From Fodinicurvata fenggangensis DSM 21160 (GTDB lineage: Bacteria; Pseudomonadota; Alphaproteobacteria; Kiloniellales; DSM-21159), in NCBI RefSeq assembly GCF_000686045.1, contig NZ_JMLV01000002.1, positions 1 through 64,000 of the forward strand: a stretch of DNA of 64,000 nt, in the 5' to 3' direction. The notes beneath the pieces are model-generated. The model searched no databases, was not told where the DNA came from, and saw only the letters and a program-made list of their open reading frames with translations. This document shows, one piece after another, positions 14,638 to 22,154 of the stretch; the first letter of the stretch is position 1, and each line of letters opens with the position of its first letter. Both the position numbers and the translations under genes were made by a program.

Positions 14638-15095
14638 CGTTGGGTTCCCTCCATCAGGTCGTCGATCACCCGGGCCTTCAGATAGCCCTCGGCATCGTCT
14701 GTCACTTCGCCCGTCTCCAGGTCCGTCAGCTCCTGGATCCGGTCCACGCGAAAGGTGCGCAGGTCGTCCGCCTGGTGGCACCAGGCATAGAGATAGAGCG
14801 CCTTCTTGCGCTGCACCAGGCGCAGGGTATCCACCTCGCGCTCCGTTACCTCGCCGTCGGCCGCCTCATAGACCAGGCACAGGGGCCATTCGTCCAGGTT
14901 GTCCGGACCGTCCATGTCCACCAGGCGGTCGTCCTCCGCCTCGCGCCGTGCCCTCGGCCGGGCCTGCGGCCGGGACGCGGCCTTCTTCTTCCGCGCCTTC
15001 TCCACCCGCTCCTTGTCCGACGGTTTGAAGTAGATGGCATAGATGCCGGCGGCCACCAGGACAATCAGCGTGATGACCATTTCCCCGCCCGTCAT
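14634..15095 (-). CDS. Membrane-anchored WYL-like domain protein
   Basis: A 153-residue protein with one N-terminal TM segment (about 6-23), a highly basic Lys/Arg-rich juxtamembrane stretch (about 28-52) and a soluble domain with WYL-like features (LCLVYEAADGEVTEREVD, YLYAWCHQADDLRTFRVDRI). WYL domains usually bind nucleic-acid or nucleotide ligands within DNA-binding regulators; here no HTH is present. The ATG at 15095 follows GGGGGC. It is coupled to the secreted Cys-repeat protein, so the two probably work together at the inner membrane. Confidence 0.7.
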   Translation of the reverse strand: MTGGEMVITLIVLVAAGIYAIYFKPSDKERVEKARKKKAASRPQARPRARREAEDDRLVDMDGPDNLDEWPLCLVYEAADGEVTEREVDTLRLVQRKKALYLYAWCHQADDLRTFRVDRIQELTDLETGEVTDDAEGYLKARVIDDLMEGTQR

Positions 15096-15188
15096 GTCGC
15101 CCCCTGAGTCTCAGCCTCCCATGGCAGGAAGATTGCGCCCTGCCGCGCTCTTGCACCCAAGAGTAGCAGGGGCATTGCTGAATGCACA

Positions 15189-15204
15189 GCGGTATATATT
15201 CCGC
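15189..15204. promoter_or_regulatory. Operator O4, GCGG-N8-CCGC
   Basis: GCGGTATATATTCCGC matches the O1/O3 pattern and includes a TATATA that could serve as a -10 for leftward transcription of the WYL gene. It is 30 bp from O5. Confidence 0.65.
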
Positions 15205-15213
15205 GCTTTTCTA

Positions 15214-15242
15214 TTGACGCGGTAAACTTTCCGCAATACCGT
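15214..15242 (+). promoter_or_regulatory. Rightward promoter of the int operon
   Basis: TTGACG (15214-15219) is followed 17 bases later by TACCGT, a weak -10. Operator O5 fills the spacer just as O1 does in the cro promoter, and the surrounding sequence is alike (TTGAC, GCGGTAAA, TTCCGC). Confidence 0.55.
15219..15234. promoter_or_regulatory. Operator O5, GCGG-N8-CCGC
   Basis: GCGGTAAACTTTCCGC lies between the -35 and -10 of the rightward promoter. Compared with O1 read on the minus strand (GCGGTAAATGTTCCGC) only two bases differ. Confidence 0.7.
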
Positions 15243-15270
15243 CCTGTTCTCTAGCAACAGGAGGCACCCC

Positions 15271-15594
15271 ATGTCCCCACTCCAGATCCTGCACGCCAGC
15301 TACGACGGCCCCATCCCGGCCGACCGGCTGGCCGCCGCCCGGGAGGCCGAGCGCCATTACCGGCCAACGCCCCAAGCCCGCATCGGTCGCGTGCGGCGCA
15401 AGCCCCACGTGACGATCGAGACCATGGCCGCCGCCATGCTCGAGCGCTACGCCGCCGAGGGCGCCTGCGCCAAGAGCGACCTGCTGCGGCTGGGCTTCAC
15501 CGAGAGCGAGATCCGCGACCACGCCGAAGCGGCCGCCGACCTGGCCCGCCACCGCGCCGAAGCCCGCGGCCTGACCGTCGGAGGTGCGTCATGA
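15271..15594 (+). CDS. Hypothetical phage protein, first gene of the int operon
   Basis: A 107-residue protein starting MSPLQILHASYDGPIPADRL. The C-terminal half (IETMAAAMLERYAAEGACAKSDLLRLGFTESEI) is helical and might be a small HTH. AGGAGG precedes the ATG. Its stop overlaps the next start (ATGA). I cannot assign a function; its place directly behind a CI-type operator makes it an early gene. Confidence 0.7.
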   Translation: MSPLQILHASYDGPIPADRLAAAREAERHYRPTPQARIGRVRRKPHVTIETMAAAMLERYAAEGACAKSDLLRLGFTESEIRDHAEAAADLARHRAEARGLTVGGAS

Positions 15595-15857
15595 CCATCC
15601 CGACCGACATCCCCACGGCCATCCCGCCACGCCGTGCGGCCCAGGCCATCCGAGAGGCCCGCGGCCTGCTGGACCGCGACCCCATGAACGCCGTGGCCAC
15701 GGCCTGCCTGCACAGCCTCAGCCACCACCCGCACCCCATCGTGCGCAACGAGGCCGAGGACGCATTGCAGCAGGCCAGCCCCGGCACCCGCACCATCGCC
15801 CAGGCCCGCGCCGACCACCGGCCCCAGGGCGACAACTTCGTGGAGCTGCGGCCATGA
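15591..15857 (+). CDS. Hypothetical small phage protein
   Basis: An 88-residue protein starting MTIPTDIPTAIPPRRAAQAI with a helical core (AREARGLLDRDPMNAVATA). No recognised domain. ATGA overlaps at both ends show tight translational coupling within the int operon. Confidence 0.65.
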   Translation: MTIPTDIPTAIPPRRAAQAIREARGLLDRDPMNAVATACLHSLSHHPHPIVRNEAEDALQQASPGTRTIAQARADHRPQGDNFVELRP

Positions 15858-16972
15858 GCGACAAGAGCAAGATCGAATGGACCGATGCGACCTGGAATCC
15901 CATCACCGGCTGCAGCGTCGTCAGCCCTGGCTGCACCAACTGCTACGCCATGAAGCTGGCGGGCACGCGCCTGAAGGATCACCCCAGCCGCAGCGGCCTG
16001 ACCGACGACAGCAAGGCCGGCCCCGTCTGGAACGGCCAGGTCCGCCTGAACGAAGACTGGCTGGACCAGCCCCTGCGCTGGAAGAAGCCGAGGCAGATCT
16101 TCGTCTGCGCCCACGGCGATCTCTTCCACGAGAACGTGCCCGATGAATGGATCGACAGCGTCTTCGCGGTGATGGCCTTGGCACCGCAGCACAGCTTCCA
16201 GGTGCTGACGAAGCGCCCGGATCGGATGCAGAAGTATGTATCAGCAGGAGATCATGAGGATTCCGATCTGTTTGAACGGATTGCTGATGCAGGCGCACGA
16301 ATGGTCGAAGACGGCGACCTCGCCTACTCCGATCTGATTTACACGCAATGGCCCCTCCCCAACGTCTGGCTTGGCGTCAGCGCAGAGGATCAGGCGCGTG
16401 CCAACGAGCGGATCCCGCACCTTCTGGAGACGCCGGCGGCAGTTCGGTTCGTGAGCGCTGAGCCACTGCTGGGGCCGATCAATCTGAAGAACATCACGCC
16501 GCCCGGCGGACCCATGGACATCATGCTCCCCTTGGCGGGACTGACTTGGCGTGTATCCGGCTCCGGATCGCGCCTGTCGGGCCAGCATGCGGCCCTCGAC
16601 TGGGTCATAGCCGGCGGCGAGTCCGGGCCGGGCGCGCGGCCCATGCTCCCCGACTGGCCCCGCGCCCTGCGCGACCAGTGCCAGTCGGCCGGCGTGGCCT
16701 TTCACTTCAAGCAGTGGGGCGAGTGGCTACCAATCGGCCAAAGCCTCCCCGGATGCGGGAAGGTCCACGGCGCGACGGCGGTCAAGCCGGGTCGAATGAA
16801 ACTGCACTACGGCGGCACATCCAGTCAGCCGCCGAAACACGCCTTCGCCGATCGTGGCGTCGAGTTCGCCGCGACTGATGATGGTCTCCTAACATTGCGC
16901 GTCGGCAAGCGCGCCGCCGGCCGCCTGCTCGACGGCCGCACCTGGGACCAGTTCCCGGAGGTGGCATCATGA
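15854..16972 (+). CDS. DUF5131 (phage Gp37/Gp68-like) family protein
   Basis: A 372-residue protein opening with KIEWTDATWNPITGCSVVSPGCTNCYA, the hallmark of DUF5131 proteins. The Cys cluster (C20, C27, C30) is CX6CX2C and could bind an iron-sulphur cluster, recalling radical-SAM-like enzymes. Other conserved parts are FVCAHGDLFHENVPDEW, VLTKRPDRM, DWVIAGGESGPGARPM and FHFKQWGEW. Biochemical function is not established. The ATG at 15854 overlaps the upstream stop. It is the only clearly enzymatic gene in the operon that ends in int. Confidence 0.9.
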   Translation: MSDKSKIEWTDATWNPITGCSVVSPGCTNCYAMKLAGTRLKDHPSRSGLTDDSKAGPVWNGQVRLNEDWLDQPLRWKKPRQIFVCAHGDLFHENVPDEWIDSVFAVMALAPQHSFQVLTKRPDRMQKYVSAGDHEDSDLFERIADAGARMVEDGDLAYSDLIYTQWPLPNVWLGVSAEDQARANERIPHLLETPAAVRFVSAEPLLGPINLKNITPPGGPMDIMLPLAGLTWRVSGSGSRLSGQHAALDWVIAGGESGPGARPMLPDWPRALRDQCQSAGVAFHFKQWGEWLPIGQSLPGCGKVHGATAVKPGRMKLHYGGTSSQPPKHAFADRGVEFAATDDGLLTLRVGKRAAGRLLDGRTWDQFPEVAS

Positions 16973-17505
16973 CCGGCCTCACCGACAAGGACCTCCAGCT
17001 GCGCAGCCTGCGCCGCGCCGAGACCCACCGCGTCCTCGGCACCGGTGTCGGCAATGACCTGGTGCGTGAACTTACCGATGTCGCCCATCTGATCAGCCTG
17101 CTCAGTGCGACCAAACAGGCCGGTGACGATGCCGATACGGCCCTGCTCTGGAACCGCCTCCCTGCCGCCTGGCAGAAAGCCAAGAGCCTCCTGGACGAGA
17201 TCCAGCGGCACCGCGACCGCACCGCCGAAGAGGCGTCCCGCCGCGCCGCGCTCGAGGACTCGCGACAGCAACAGGGGCTGCCCGTCCACCTCGCCGCCGC
17301 AAACACCGAGCAGATCATCGCCATCGCCGAAGCCGCTGTGTGGCGCCAACTGGCGCTGCAGGCCATGGACGAGGCCTGGGACCAGGGCGACACCGCGGCC
17401 GAACGCGAGGCCGTTGCCGAGGTGCTGGAGATGGAGCGGCGCCTGGCCGGCTGCATCCTGCCACTCACTCCTAAGTCCATGCACCACCAGAGCAAAGGAG
17501 AGTGA
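16969..17505 (+). CDS. Hypothetical phage protein, helical
   Basis: A 178-residue, strongly alpha-helical and charged protein starting MTGLTDKDLQLRSLRRAETH, with probable coiled-coil stretches (about 65-95 and 135-160). No recognised family. The start overlaps the DUF5131 stop (ATGA) and the end overlaps the next gene's upstream region. Confidence 0.65.
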   Translation: MTGLTDKDLQLRSLRRAETHRVLGTGVGNDLVRELTDVAHLISLLSATKQAGDDADTALLWNRLPAAWQKAKSLLDEIQRHRDRTAEEASRRAALEDSRQQQGLPVHLAAANTEQIIAIAEAAVWRQLALQAMDEAWDQGDTAAEREAVAEVLEMERRLAGCILPLTPKSMHHQSKGE

Positions 17506-17507
17506 CC

Positions 17508-17759
17508 ATGCAACAGCGTGACCAGATGCGACAGCGCGACGACAAACCACGCGCACCGCGCAGCGGCGGCCTCGGTCCTAACCAGATGGCCTGGTGCCGC
17601 AAACGCCTGGGCCGCGGCTTCACCGATGGCGCACGTGCCGCCACTCAGGCCCAGCGCGACTACGAAGACTCCCGCCTCCGGCTCAAGCCGAATGGCGGAC
17701 AACAGGCACCCCAAGCAGCCGGGGGACCGACGGCTGTAGCCGCCACGCCAGAGCGCTGA
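17508..17759 (+). CDS. Hypothetical small basic phage protein
   Basis: An 83-residue Arg/Gln-rich protein starting MQQRDQMRQRDDKPRAPRSG with WCRKRLGRGFTDGARAATQAQ in the middle. AAGGAG lies eight bases before the ATG at 17508. It is probably disordered or nucleic-acid binding; function unknown. Confidence 0.55.
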   Translation: MQQRDQMRQRDDKPRAPRSGGLGPNQMAWCRKRLGRGFTDGARAATQAQRDYEDSRLRLKPNGGQQAPQAAGGPTAVAATPER

Positions 17760-17767
17760 GTGCGGCA

Positions 17768-17788
17768 GCCCGCAGCGGACGTGCGGGC
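17768..17788. repeat. Perfect 7-bp inverted repeat in an operon gap
   Basis: GCCCGCA (17768-17774) and TGCGGGC (17782-17788) flank a 7-base loop in the 118-base gap before the next gene. There is no T-run, so it is more likely an mRNA stability element or partial attenuator than a full terminator. Confidence 0.4.
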
Positions 17789-17877
17789 CTCAATAGGAGC
17801 TGATTGGCACTGACCGTTGGATCTGACAGCCGCCGGCCGCGTCCGGGCCGGTGGCCTCAAAGGAAGGAAGCAAGGGC

Positions 17878-18114
17878 ATGACGCTGACACTCGAGCCGGA
17901 GACCGGGCGCACCCCGCCCAAGGTCTGGCGCCTGATGGCCGATGGCACGCGCCGCGGCACGATCTGGATCGACCCGATCGGTCAATACTGCTGGGCGCTC
18001 TACCCCACCGACAACATCGGTCCCACCGAGTCCGGCGTCTGCGAAGACCACCAGTCGGCCGAGATCCTGATTTGCGCCGCGCACGAACAATACTATGGAG
18101 GCGAGGATGGCTGA
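17878..18114 (+). CDS. Hypothetical small phage protein
   Basis: A 78-residue protein starting MTLTLEPETGRTPPKVWRLM with WIDPIGQYCWALYPTDNIG and CEDHQSAEILICAAHEQYY. The Cys/His content hints at metal binding. It overlaps the start of the excisionase-like gene by 8 bases. Function unknown. Confidence 0.6.
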   Translation: MTLTLEPETGRTPPKVWRLMADGTRRGTIWIDPIGQYCWALYPTDNIGPTESGVCEDHQSAEILICAAHEQYYGGEDG

Positions 18115-18418
18115 ACCCGCACGCCCCTACACCACCCGCCAGCTGGCCCAGCGGTGGGGCTGCAGCGAGCAGCACGTGCGCAACCAGATCGAGCGCGGCC
18201 ACTTGCATAGCTTTCGAGTCGGGCGTTTAATCCGCATCAGCAGGGAAGAAATCGAAAGGTTCGAAGCATGCGGCTCGTCTACTTCCGGGGAAAATGGTGC
18301 GTCTACTGGCGAGACGAGTCCGGACCCCGTCGCGTCTCTCTCGGCACTTCGGACAAGGCAGAGGCTGAGCGCCGCTACCTGGACTGGCAGTCAGACCAGC
18401 GCAGATCGGAGTCGCTGA
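18107..18418 (+). CDS. Excisionase-type HTH protein
   Basis: A 103-residue protein whose first 55 residues form a MerR-like/HTH_17 DNA-binding domain (YTTRQLAQRWGCSEQHVRNQ, then GHLHSFRVGRLIRISREEIERF). Such proteins act as recombination directionality factors or regulators of the adjacent integrase. The tail (Ser/Thr-rich) runs 151 bases into the integrase gene in another frame, so the C-terminus is probably unstructured. The start is MAEPARPY at 18107. Confidence 0.75.
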   Translation: MAEPARPYTTRQLAQRWGCSEQHVRNQIERGHLHSFRVGRLIRISREEIERFEACGSSTSGENGASTGETSPDPVASLSALRTRQRLSAATWTGSQTSADRSR

Positions 18419-19272
18419 CCACCGTCGGTCAAATCGTCGAGGCCTATTTCAAGGATCGTGAGGCCCGCAAGCCTGGTTCCGCGCGCCGCCATGCCTGGAA
18501 GGGCGCGCGTGAGACCTTTGGCGATCTGCTGCCGCGCCATGTCACCCGCGATATCTGCCGGACATACACTGAGCGCTGCCGAAAAGCAGGCCGCTCGGAC
18601 GCCACCATTCGCGATCGCCTCTCCACCATCGCCGCTGCCTTGCGCTGGCACGATCCTGCCACGCCAGCCGTGATCGAGATGCCGCCGCCTCCACCGCCGC
18701 GCGATCGGCGCCTGTCCCGCGAAGAGGCGGTGCGGCTGATCGAGGCCGCACGGCCCACGCCGCACCTGCATCTCTTCATCGTCCTGGCGCTGACCACGGC
18801 CGCGCGCAAGACCGCCCTGCTCGAGCTGACCTGGGACCGTGTAGACCTGGACCGTGGCCGCCTGGATCTGGGCGAAGGCGACGGCAACAAGCGCCGCGCC
18901 CGACCGCCGATCAACGAGTCGGCACGCTTCGCCCTAGTCGCTGCGCGCCAGGCCGCCACTACGGATTATGTGATCGAATATGCCGGCCGCCAGGTGGGCG
19001 ACATCAAGAAAGGCTTCGCCCGCGCCTGCGAGCGCGCCGGCCTCCAGGGCGTCAGCCCCCACACGCTGCGCCACACTGCGGCCGTCTGGATGGCCGAGGC
19101 CGCCGTGCCCATGAGCGAGATCAGCCAGTACATGGGTCACACCACGACGGCGGTCACCGAGCGCGTGTACGCTCGCTATTCCCCCGACTACCTGCGCCGC
19201 GCAGCCAGTGCTCTGGAGATCGACACAGGTTCACTTGTACAAAAGAGAACTACGCGGCGGAAAGCTAAGTAA
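18268..19272 (+). CDS. int: Phage integrase, tyrosine recombinase
   Basis: A 334-residue tyrosine recombinase. It has an N-terminal arm-binding-like part (RLVYFRGKWCVYWRDESG), a core-binding domain (about 50-140) and a catalytic domain with the first Arg in TTAARKTALLEL (about R180), HTLRH (about 265-269), the second His in YMGHTTT (about H291) and the tyrosine in ERVYARYSPDY (about Y301). All expected catalytic positions are visible. It ends 10 bases from the tRNA-Ala 3' end, which marks its attachment site. As last gene of a CI-controlled operon it would be made on induction. Confidence 0.97.
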   Translation: MRLVYFRGKWCVYWRDESGPRRVSLGTSDKAEAERRYLDWQSDQRRSESLTTVGQIVEAYFKDREARKPGSARRHAWKGARETFGDLLPRHVTRDICRTYTERCRKAGRSDATIRDRLSTIAAALRWHDPATPAVIEMPPPPPPRDRRLSREEAVRLIEAARPTPHLHLFIVLALTTAARKTALLELTWDRVDLDRGRLDLGEGDGNKRRARPPINESARFALVAARQAATTDYVIEYAGRQVGDIKKGFARACERAGLQGVSPHTLRHTAAVWMAEAAVPMSEISQYMGHTTTAVTERVYARYSPDYLRRAASALEIDTGSLVQKRTTRRKAK

Positions 19273-19282
19273 TTGAAAAGAT

Positions 19283-19358
<76 letters not shown>

Positions 19359-19508
19359 ATCCTTGGGATATGCCCGCCATTTTCCGGCGCGACGGGCTGG
19401 GAAACTAAGTGGCGTTCCGGGTCTTGGCAAGGGAAAAATCATGTCCCTCTTGCCACTCTGCCATGCCCCGGAACAGCCCGCAGAATCAGGGGCAGAATCA
19501 AGTCTTGA

Positions 19509-19853
19509 TCAGGTCTTGTCTTCTTCCTCGTCATCGCCGCCGACCTTGGCGATGTCCTCCTCTTCGCCCAGGTCCGAGGCATCCTCGAGCGCGTCGTCCT
19601 CGACCTCGATTTCCAGGTCCTCGGCCAGCTCGAGATCGTCACCCTTCGCCTCGGGCTCTGCGGCGGCTGCGGGCGCTTCCTTCTCGACCGCCTTGGCACG
19701 GCTGGCGCCCTTGCCCCGCTTGCCGCGCAGATGCGCCTCCGGGTCGAACTCGGTGCCGCAGGACGGGCAGACGATGGGTGTGCGAAGCATGTCGTAAAAC
19801 TTCGTCCCGCAACTCTGGCACTGGTGTTTCGTGCCCCATTCCGGTTTGGCCAC
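19509..19853 (-). CDS. TIGR02300 family protein (zinc-ribbon, acidic tail)
   Basis: A 114-residue protein starting MAKPEWGTKHQCQSCGTKFY with YDMLRTPIVCPSCGTEFDPE, the conserved zinc-ribbon of TIGR02300 proteins found throughout alphaproteobacteria beside aroA. The C-terminal half is extremely acidic (about 70-114). Function is unknown. It is transcribed divergently from aroA. Confidence 0.92.
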   Translation of the reverse strand: MAKPEWGTKHQCQSCGTKFYDMLRTPIVCPSCGTEFDPEAHLRGKRGKGASRAKAVEKEAPAAAAEPEAKGDDLELAEDLEIEVEDDALEDASDLGEEEDIAKVGGDDEEEDKT

Positions 19854-19987
19854 ACCTACCTCCGTGACGTCTGATATTCAGGTTGCGGGCATTTGCCATG
19901 CTCCCCTTGGCCTGTCAAACCCATTCCTTAAGGGAACGCCGCATTTCTCGCCCGGCGGCGCAGAGGGCTTGGGCTTCGCGCGCGGTC

Positions 19988-21373
19988 ATGCTAAAGACCC
20001 GCGCGAACCGATCCCTCAACCACACCGGACCCGAAGAACGCGTGGCTTCGCTGACCGCCCATCCCTCTCAGGCCCTCGCCGGCCGCCTTCAGGTTCCCGG
20101 CGACAAGTCCATTTCCCATCGTGCCCTGATGCTGGGGGCCCTGGCCGTGGGGCAGACCCGAATCTCCGGCCTGCTGGAGGGTGAGGACGTATTGAACACC
20201 GCCGCCGCCATGCGCGCCCTGGGCGCCGAGGTCACCCGCGAGGAAGACGGCACCTGGCAGGTCTGGGGCCGCGGCGTGGGCGGTCTGCGCGAGCCGGAGG
20301 ATGTCCTGGACTTCGGCAACAGCGGCACCGGCGCCCGCCTCGCCATGGGCCTGGTGGCCGGCCAGCCGGTCAATGCCGTCTTTACCGGCGATGCCTCGCT
20401 GCGGCGGCGGCCTATGGCGCGCATCACGCAGCCGCTGGAGGAGATGGGCGTACGCTTCGTGGCCCGCGAGGGCGGGCGCCTGCCATTGACGGTCAGCGGC
20501 CCGGAGGCCCTGCGCCCGATCAGCTATCGCCTGCCCGTGGCTTCGGCCCAGGTGAAGTCCGCCATCCTGCTGGCCGGCATTGCGGCGCCGGGCAAGACCA
20601 GCGTCATCGAACCCGCCCCCACCCGCGACCACAGCGAGCGCATCCTGCGCCATTTCGGCGCCGAGGTGGAGGTGACGGATCGCGACGACGGCCGTCATGT
20701 CATCCTGACCGGCGAGGCCGAGCTGACGGCGGTCCCGGTCAATGTCCCGGCCGACCCCTCTTCGGCCGCCTTCCCGCTGGTGGCGGCGCTGCTGCTGGCG
20801 GACTCGGAGATCACCCTGCCCGCCGTGGGCATGAATCCCCTGCGCACCGGCCTGTTCACCACCCTGCGCGAGATGGGCGCCGACCTGGTGGAGGAAGCCC
20901 CGCGCCAGGAAGCGGGCGAGCCCGTGGCCGACCTGCGCATTCGTGCCGGGCGGCTGCAGGCCGTGACGGTCCCGGCAGAGCGCGCACCCTCGATGATCGA
21001 CGAGTACCCCATCCTGGCCATCGTCGCCGCCTGCGCAGAGGGGACCACCCACCTGGAGGGCCTGGCCGAACTGCGCGTCAAGGAAAGCGACCGCCTGGCC
21101 GCCATGGCCCGCGGCCTGCAGGCCTGCGGCGTGCAGGTGGAGGAGGGCCACGACAGCCTGACCATCCACGGCTGCGGCGGCCCGCCGCCCGGCGGCGGCA
21201 CCATCGAGGCCGACCTGGATCACCGCATCGCCATGTCCTTCCTGGTCATGGGACTCTGCGCGCAACAGCCCGTGACGGTGGACGACGCTGGTCCCATCAA
21301 CACGTCCTTCCCCGGTTTCACCGAGGCCATGCGGGCACTGGGGGCCGAGCTGCGCCCCCTGGACAGCGCGTGA
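19988..21373 (+). CDS. aroA: 3-phosphoshikimate 1-carboxyvinyltransferase (EPSP synthase)
   Basis: A 461-residue EPSP synthase that joins shikimate-3-phosphate and PEP in chorismate synthesis. [42 protein letters not shown] and the C-terminal [12 protein letters not shown] with [10 protein letters not shown] are the family signatures. The residue after NSGTGA is Arg. The start ATG at 19988 leaves a short extension before the conserved core. It is followed by cmk, the usual alphaproteobacterial order. Confidence 0.97.
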   Translation: MLKTRANRSLNHTGPEERVASLTAHPSQALAGRLQVPGDKSISHRALMLGALAVGQTRISGLLEGEDVLNTAAAMRALGAEVTREEDGTWQVWGRGVGGLREPEDVLDFGNSGTGARLAMGLVAGQPVNAVFTGDASLRRRPMARITQPLEEMGVRFVAREGGRLPLTVSGPEALRPISYRLPVASAQVKSAILLAGIAAPGKTSVIEPAPTRDHSERILRHFGAEVEVTDRDDGRHVILTGEAELTAVPVNVPADPSSAAFPLVAALLLADSEITLPAVGMNPLRTGLFTTLREMGADLVEEAPRQEAGEPVADLRIRAGRLQAVTVPAERAPSMIDEYPILAIVAACAEGTTHLEGLAELRVKESDRLAAMARGLQACGVQVEEGHDSLTIHGCGGPPPGGGTIEADLDHRIAMSFLVMGLCAQQPVTVDDAGPINTSFPGFTEAMRALGAELRPLDSA

Positions 21374-21395
21374 CGAGTGGACAGCGCGTGACGAG
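21360..21395 (+). repeat. 18-bp tandem duplication at the aroA/cmk junction
   Basis: TGGACAGCGCGTGACGAG occurs twice in direct succession (21360-21377 and 21378-21395). The unit carries the aroA stop and a GTG, and being 18 bp long it duplicates a possible cmk start in frame. Confidence 0.9.
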
Positions 21396-22083
21396 GCAAG
21401 GCCGCATGGCAGGAAAGCAGGACAGCGTCATCATCGCCATCGACGGGCCGGCGGGCGCCGGCAAGGGCACACTGGCCAAACGGCTGGCCGAGGCCTTCGA
21501 CTATGCCTATCTGGACACCGGCACGATCTACCGGGCCGTGGGCGCGCGCCTGCTGGATACCGGCGCCTCGGCCAGCGACAGCGCCGCCGCGCTGGAAGCG
21601 GCCCATAACCTGGATCCACGCGACCTGGAGCGCAGCGACCTGCGCCGCGAGGCCGTCTCCGGCGCCGCGTCCGAGGTTGCAGTCCAACCCGCTGTCAGGC
21701 AGGCTCTGCTGGAGTTCCAGCGCCGCTTTGCGGCCTGTCCGCCGGAGGGCAAGGCGGGGGCCGTCCTGGACGGCCGGGACGTCGGAACAGTCATCTGTCC
21801 GGACGCCGACGCCAAGCTTTTCCTGACCGCCAGTCCCGAGGCACGGGCCGGCCGGCGGCATAAGGAGTTGCAGGAAAGCGGTGTGGAGTCTATATACGCG
21901 CGCGTCCTGGAAGACATAAAGGCTCGCGATGAACGGGACAGCTGCCGTGCGGCGGCCCCGCTCAAACCGGCCGAGGATGCCGTAACACTGGATACGACGG
22001 CCCTGAACGCCGACGAGGTTTTCGCACAAGCGCTGCGGATCATCGCGGAAATAACGGGAAGAACCCCCATCCAGCAACGATAA
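21370..22083 (+). CDS. cmk: Cytidylate kinase
   Basis: Phosphorylates CMP and dCMP. The P-loop is [20 protein letters not shown], followed by [32 protein letters not shown] and RDERDS, all typical of (d)CMP kinase. The GTG at 21370 overlaps the aroA stop; an ATG at 21406 ([15 protein letters not shown]) gives 226 residues and may be the real start because the upstream part is a duplicated 18-bp unit. It lies upstream of rpsA as in most proteobacteria. Confidence 0.96.
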   Translation: MTSGQRVTRQGRMAGKQDSVIIAIDGPAGAGKGTLAKRLAEAFDYAYLDTGTIYRAVGARLLDTGASASDSAAALEAAHNLDPRDLERSDLRREAVSGAASEVAVQPAVRQALLEFQRRFAACPPEGKAGAVLDGRDVGTVICPDADAKLFLTASPEARAGRRHKELQESGVESIYARVLEDIKARDERDSCRAAAPLKPAEDAVTLDTTALNADEVFAQALRIIAEITGRTPIQQR

Positions 22084-22154
22084 GCCCGAAAGTTTTTCGG
22101 GAAGACCGCCGGATCCAACCGGCAGGCCTGAACACTGAACCGAAAGGAACCATA

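Larger units (their letters stand above)
1..19282. mobile_element. Prophage (right-hand portion), integrated at tRNA-Ala
   Basis: A tyrosine recombinase gene ends 10 bases before the 3' end of an intact tRNA-Ala gene, the usual layout of a tRNA-integrated temperate phage. Inside are a divergent cro/cI control region, primase and helicase genes, a tail gene at the left edge, many ATGA-coupled small genes, and host housekeeping genes begin directly beyond the tRNA. The left attachment site and most structural genes are outside the window, so the true left boundary is unknown. The right boundary should lie within the 3' part of the tRNA gene. Confidence 0.93.
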
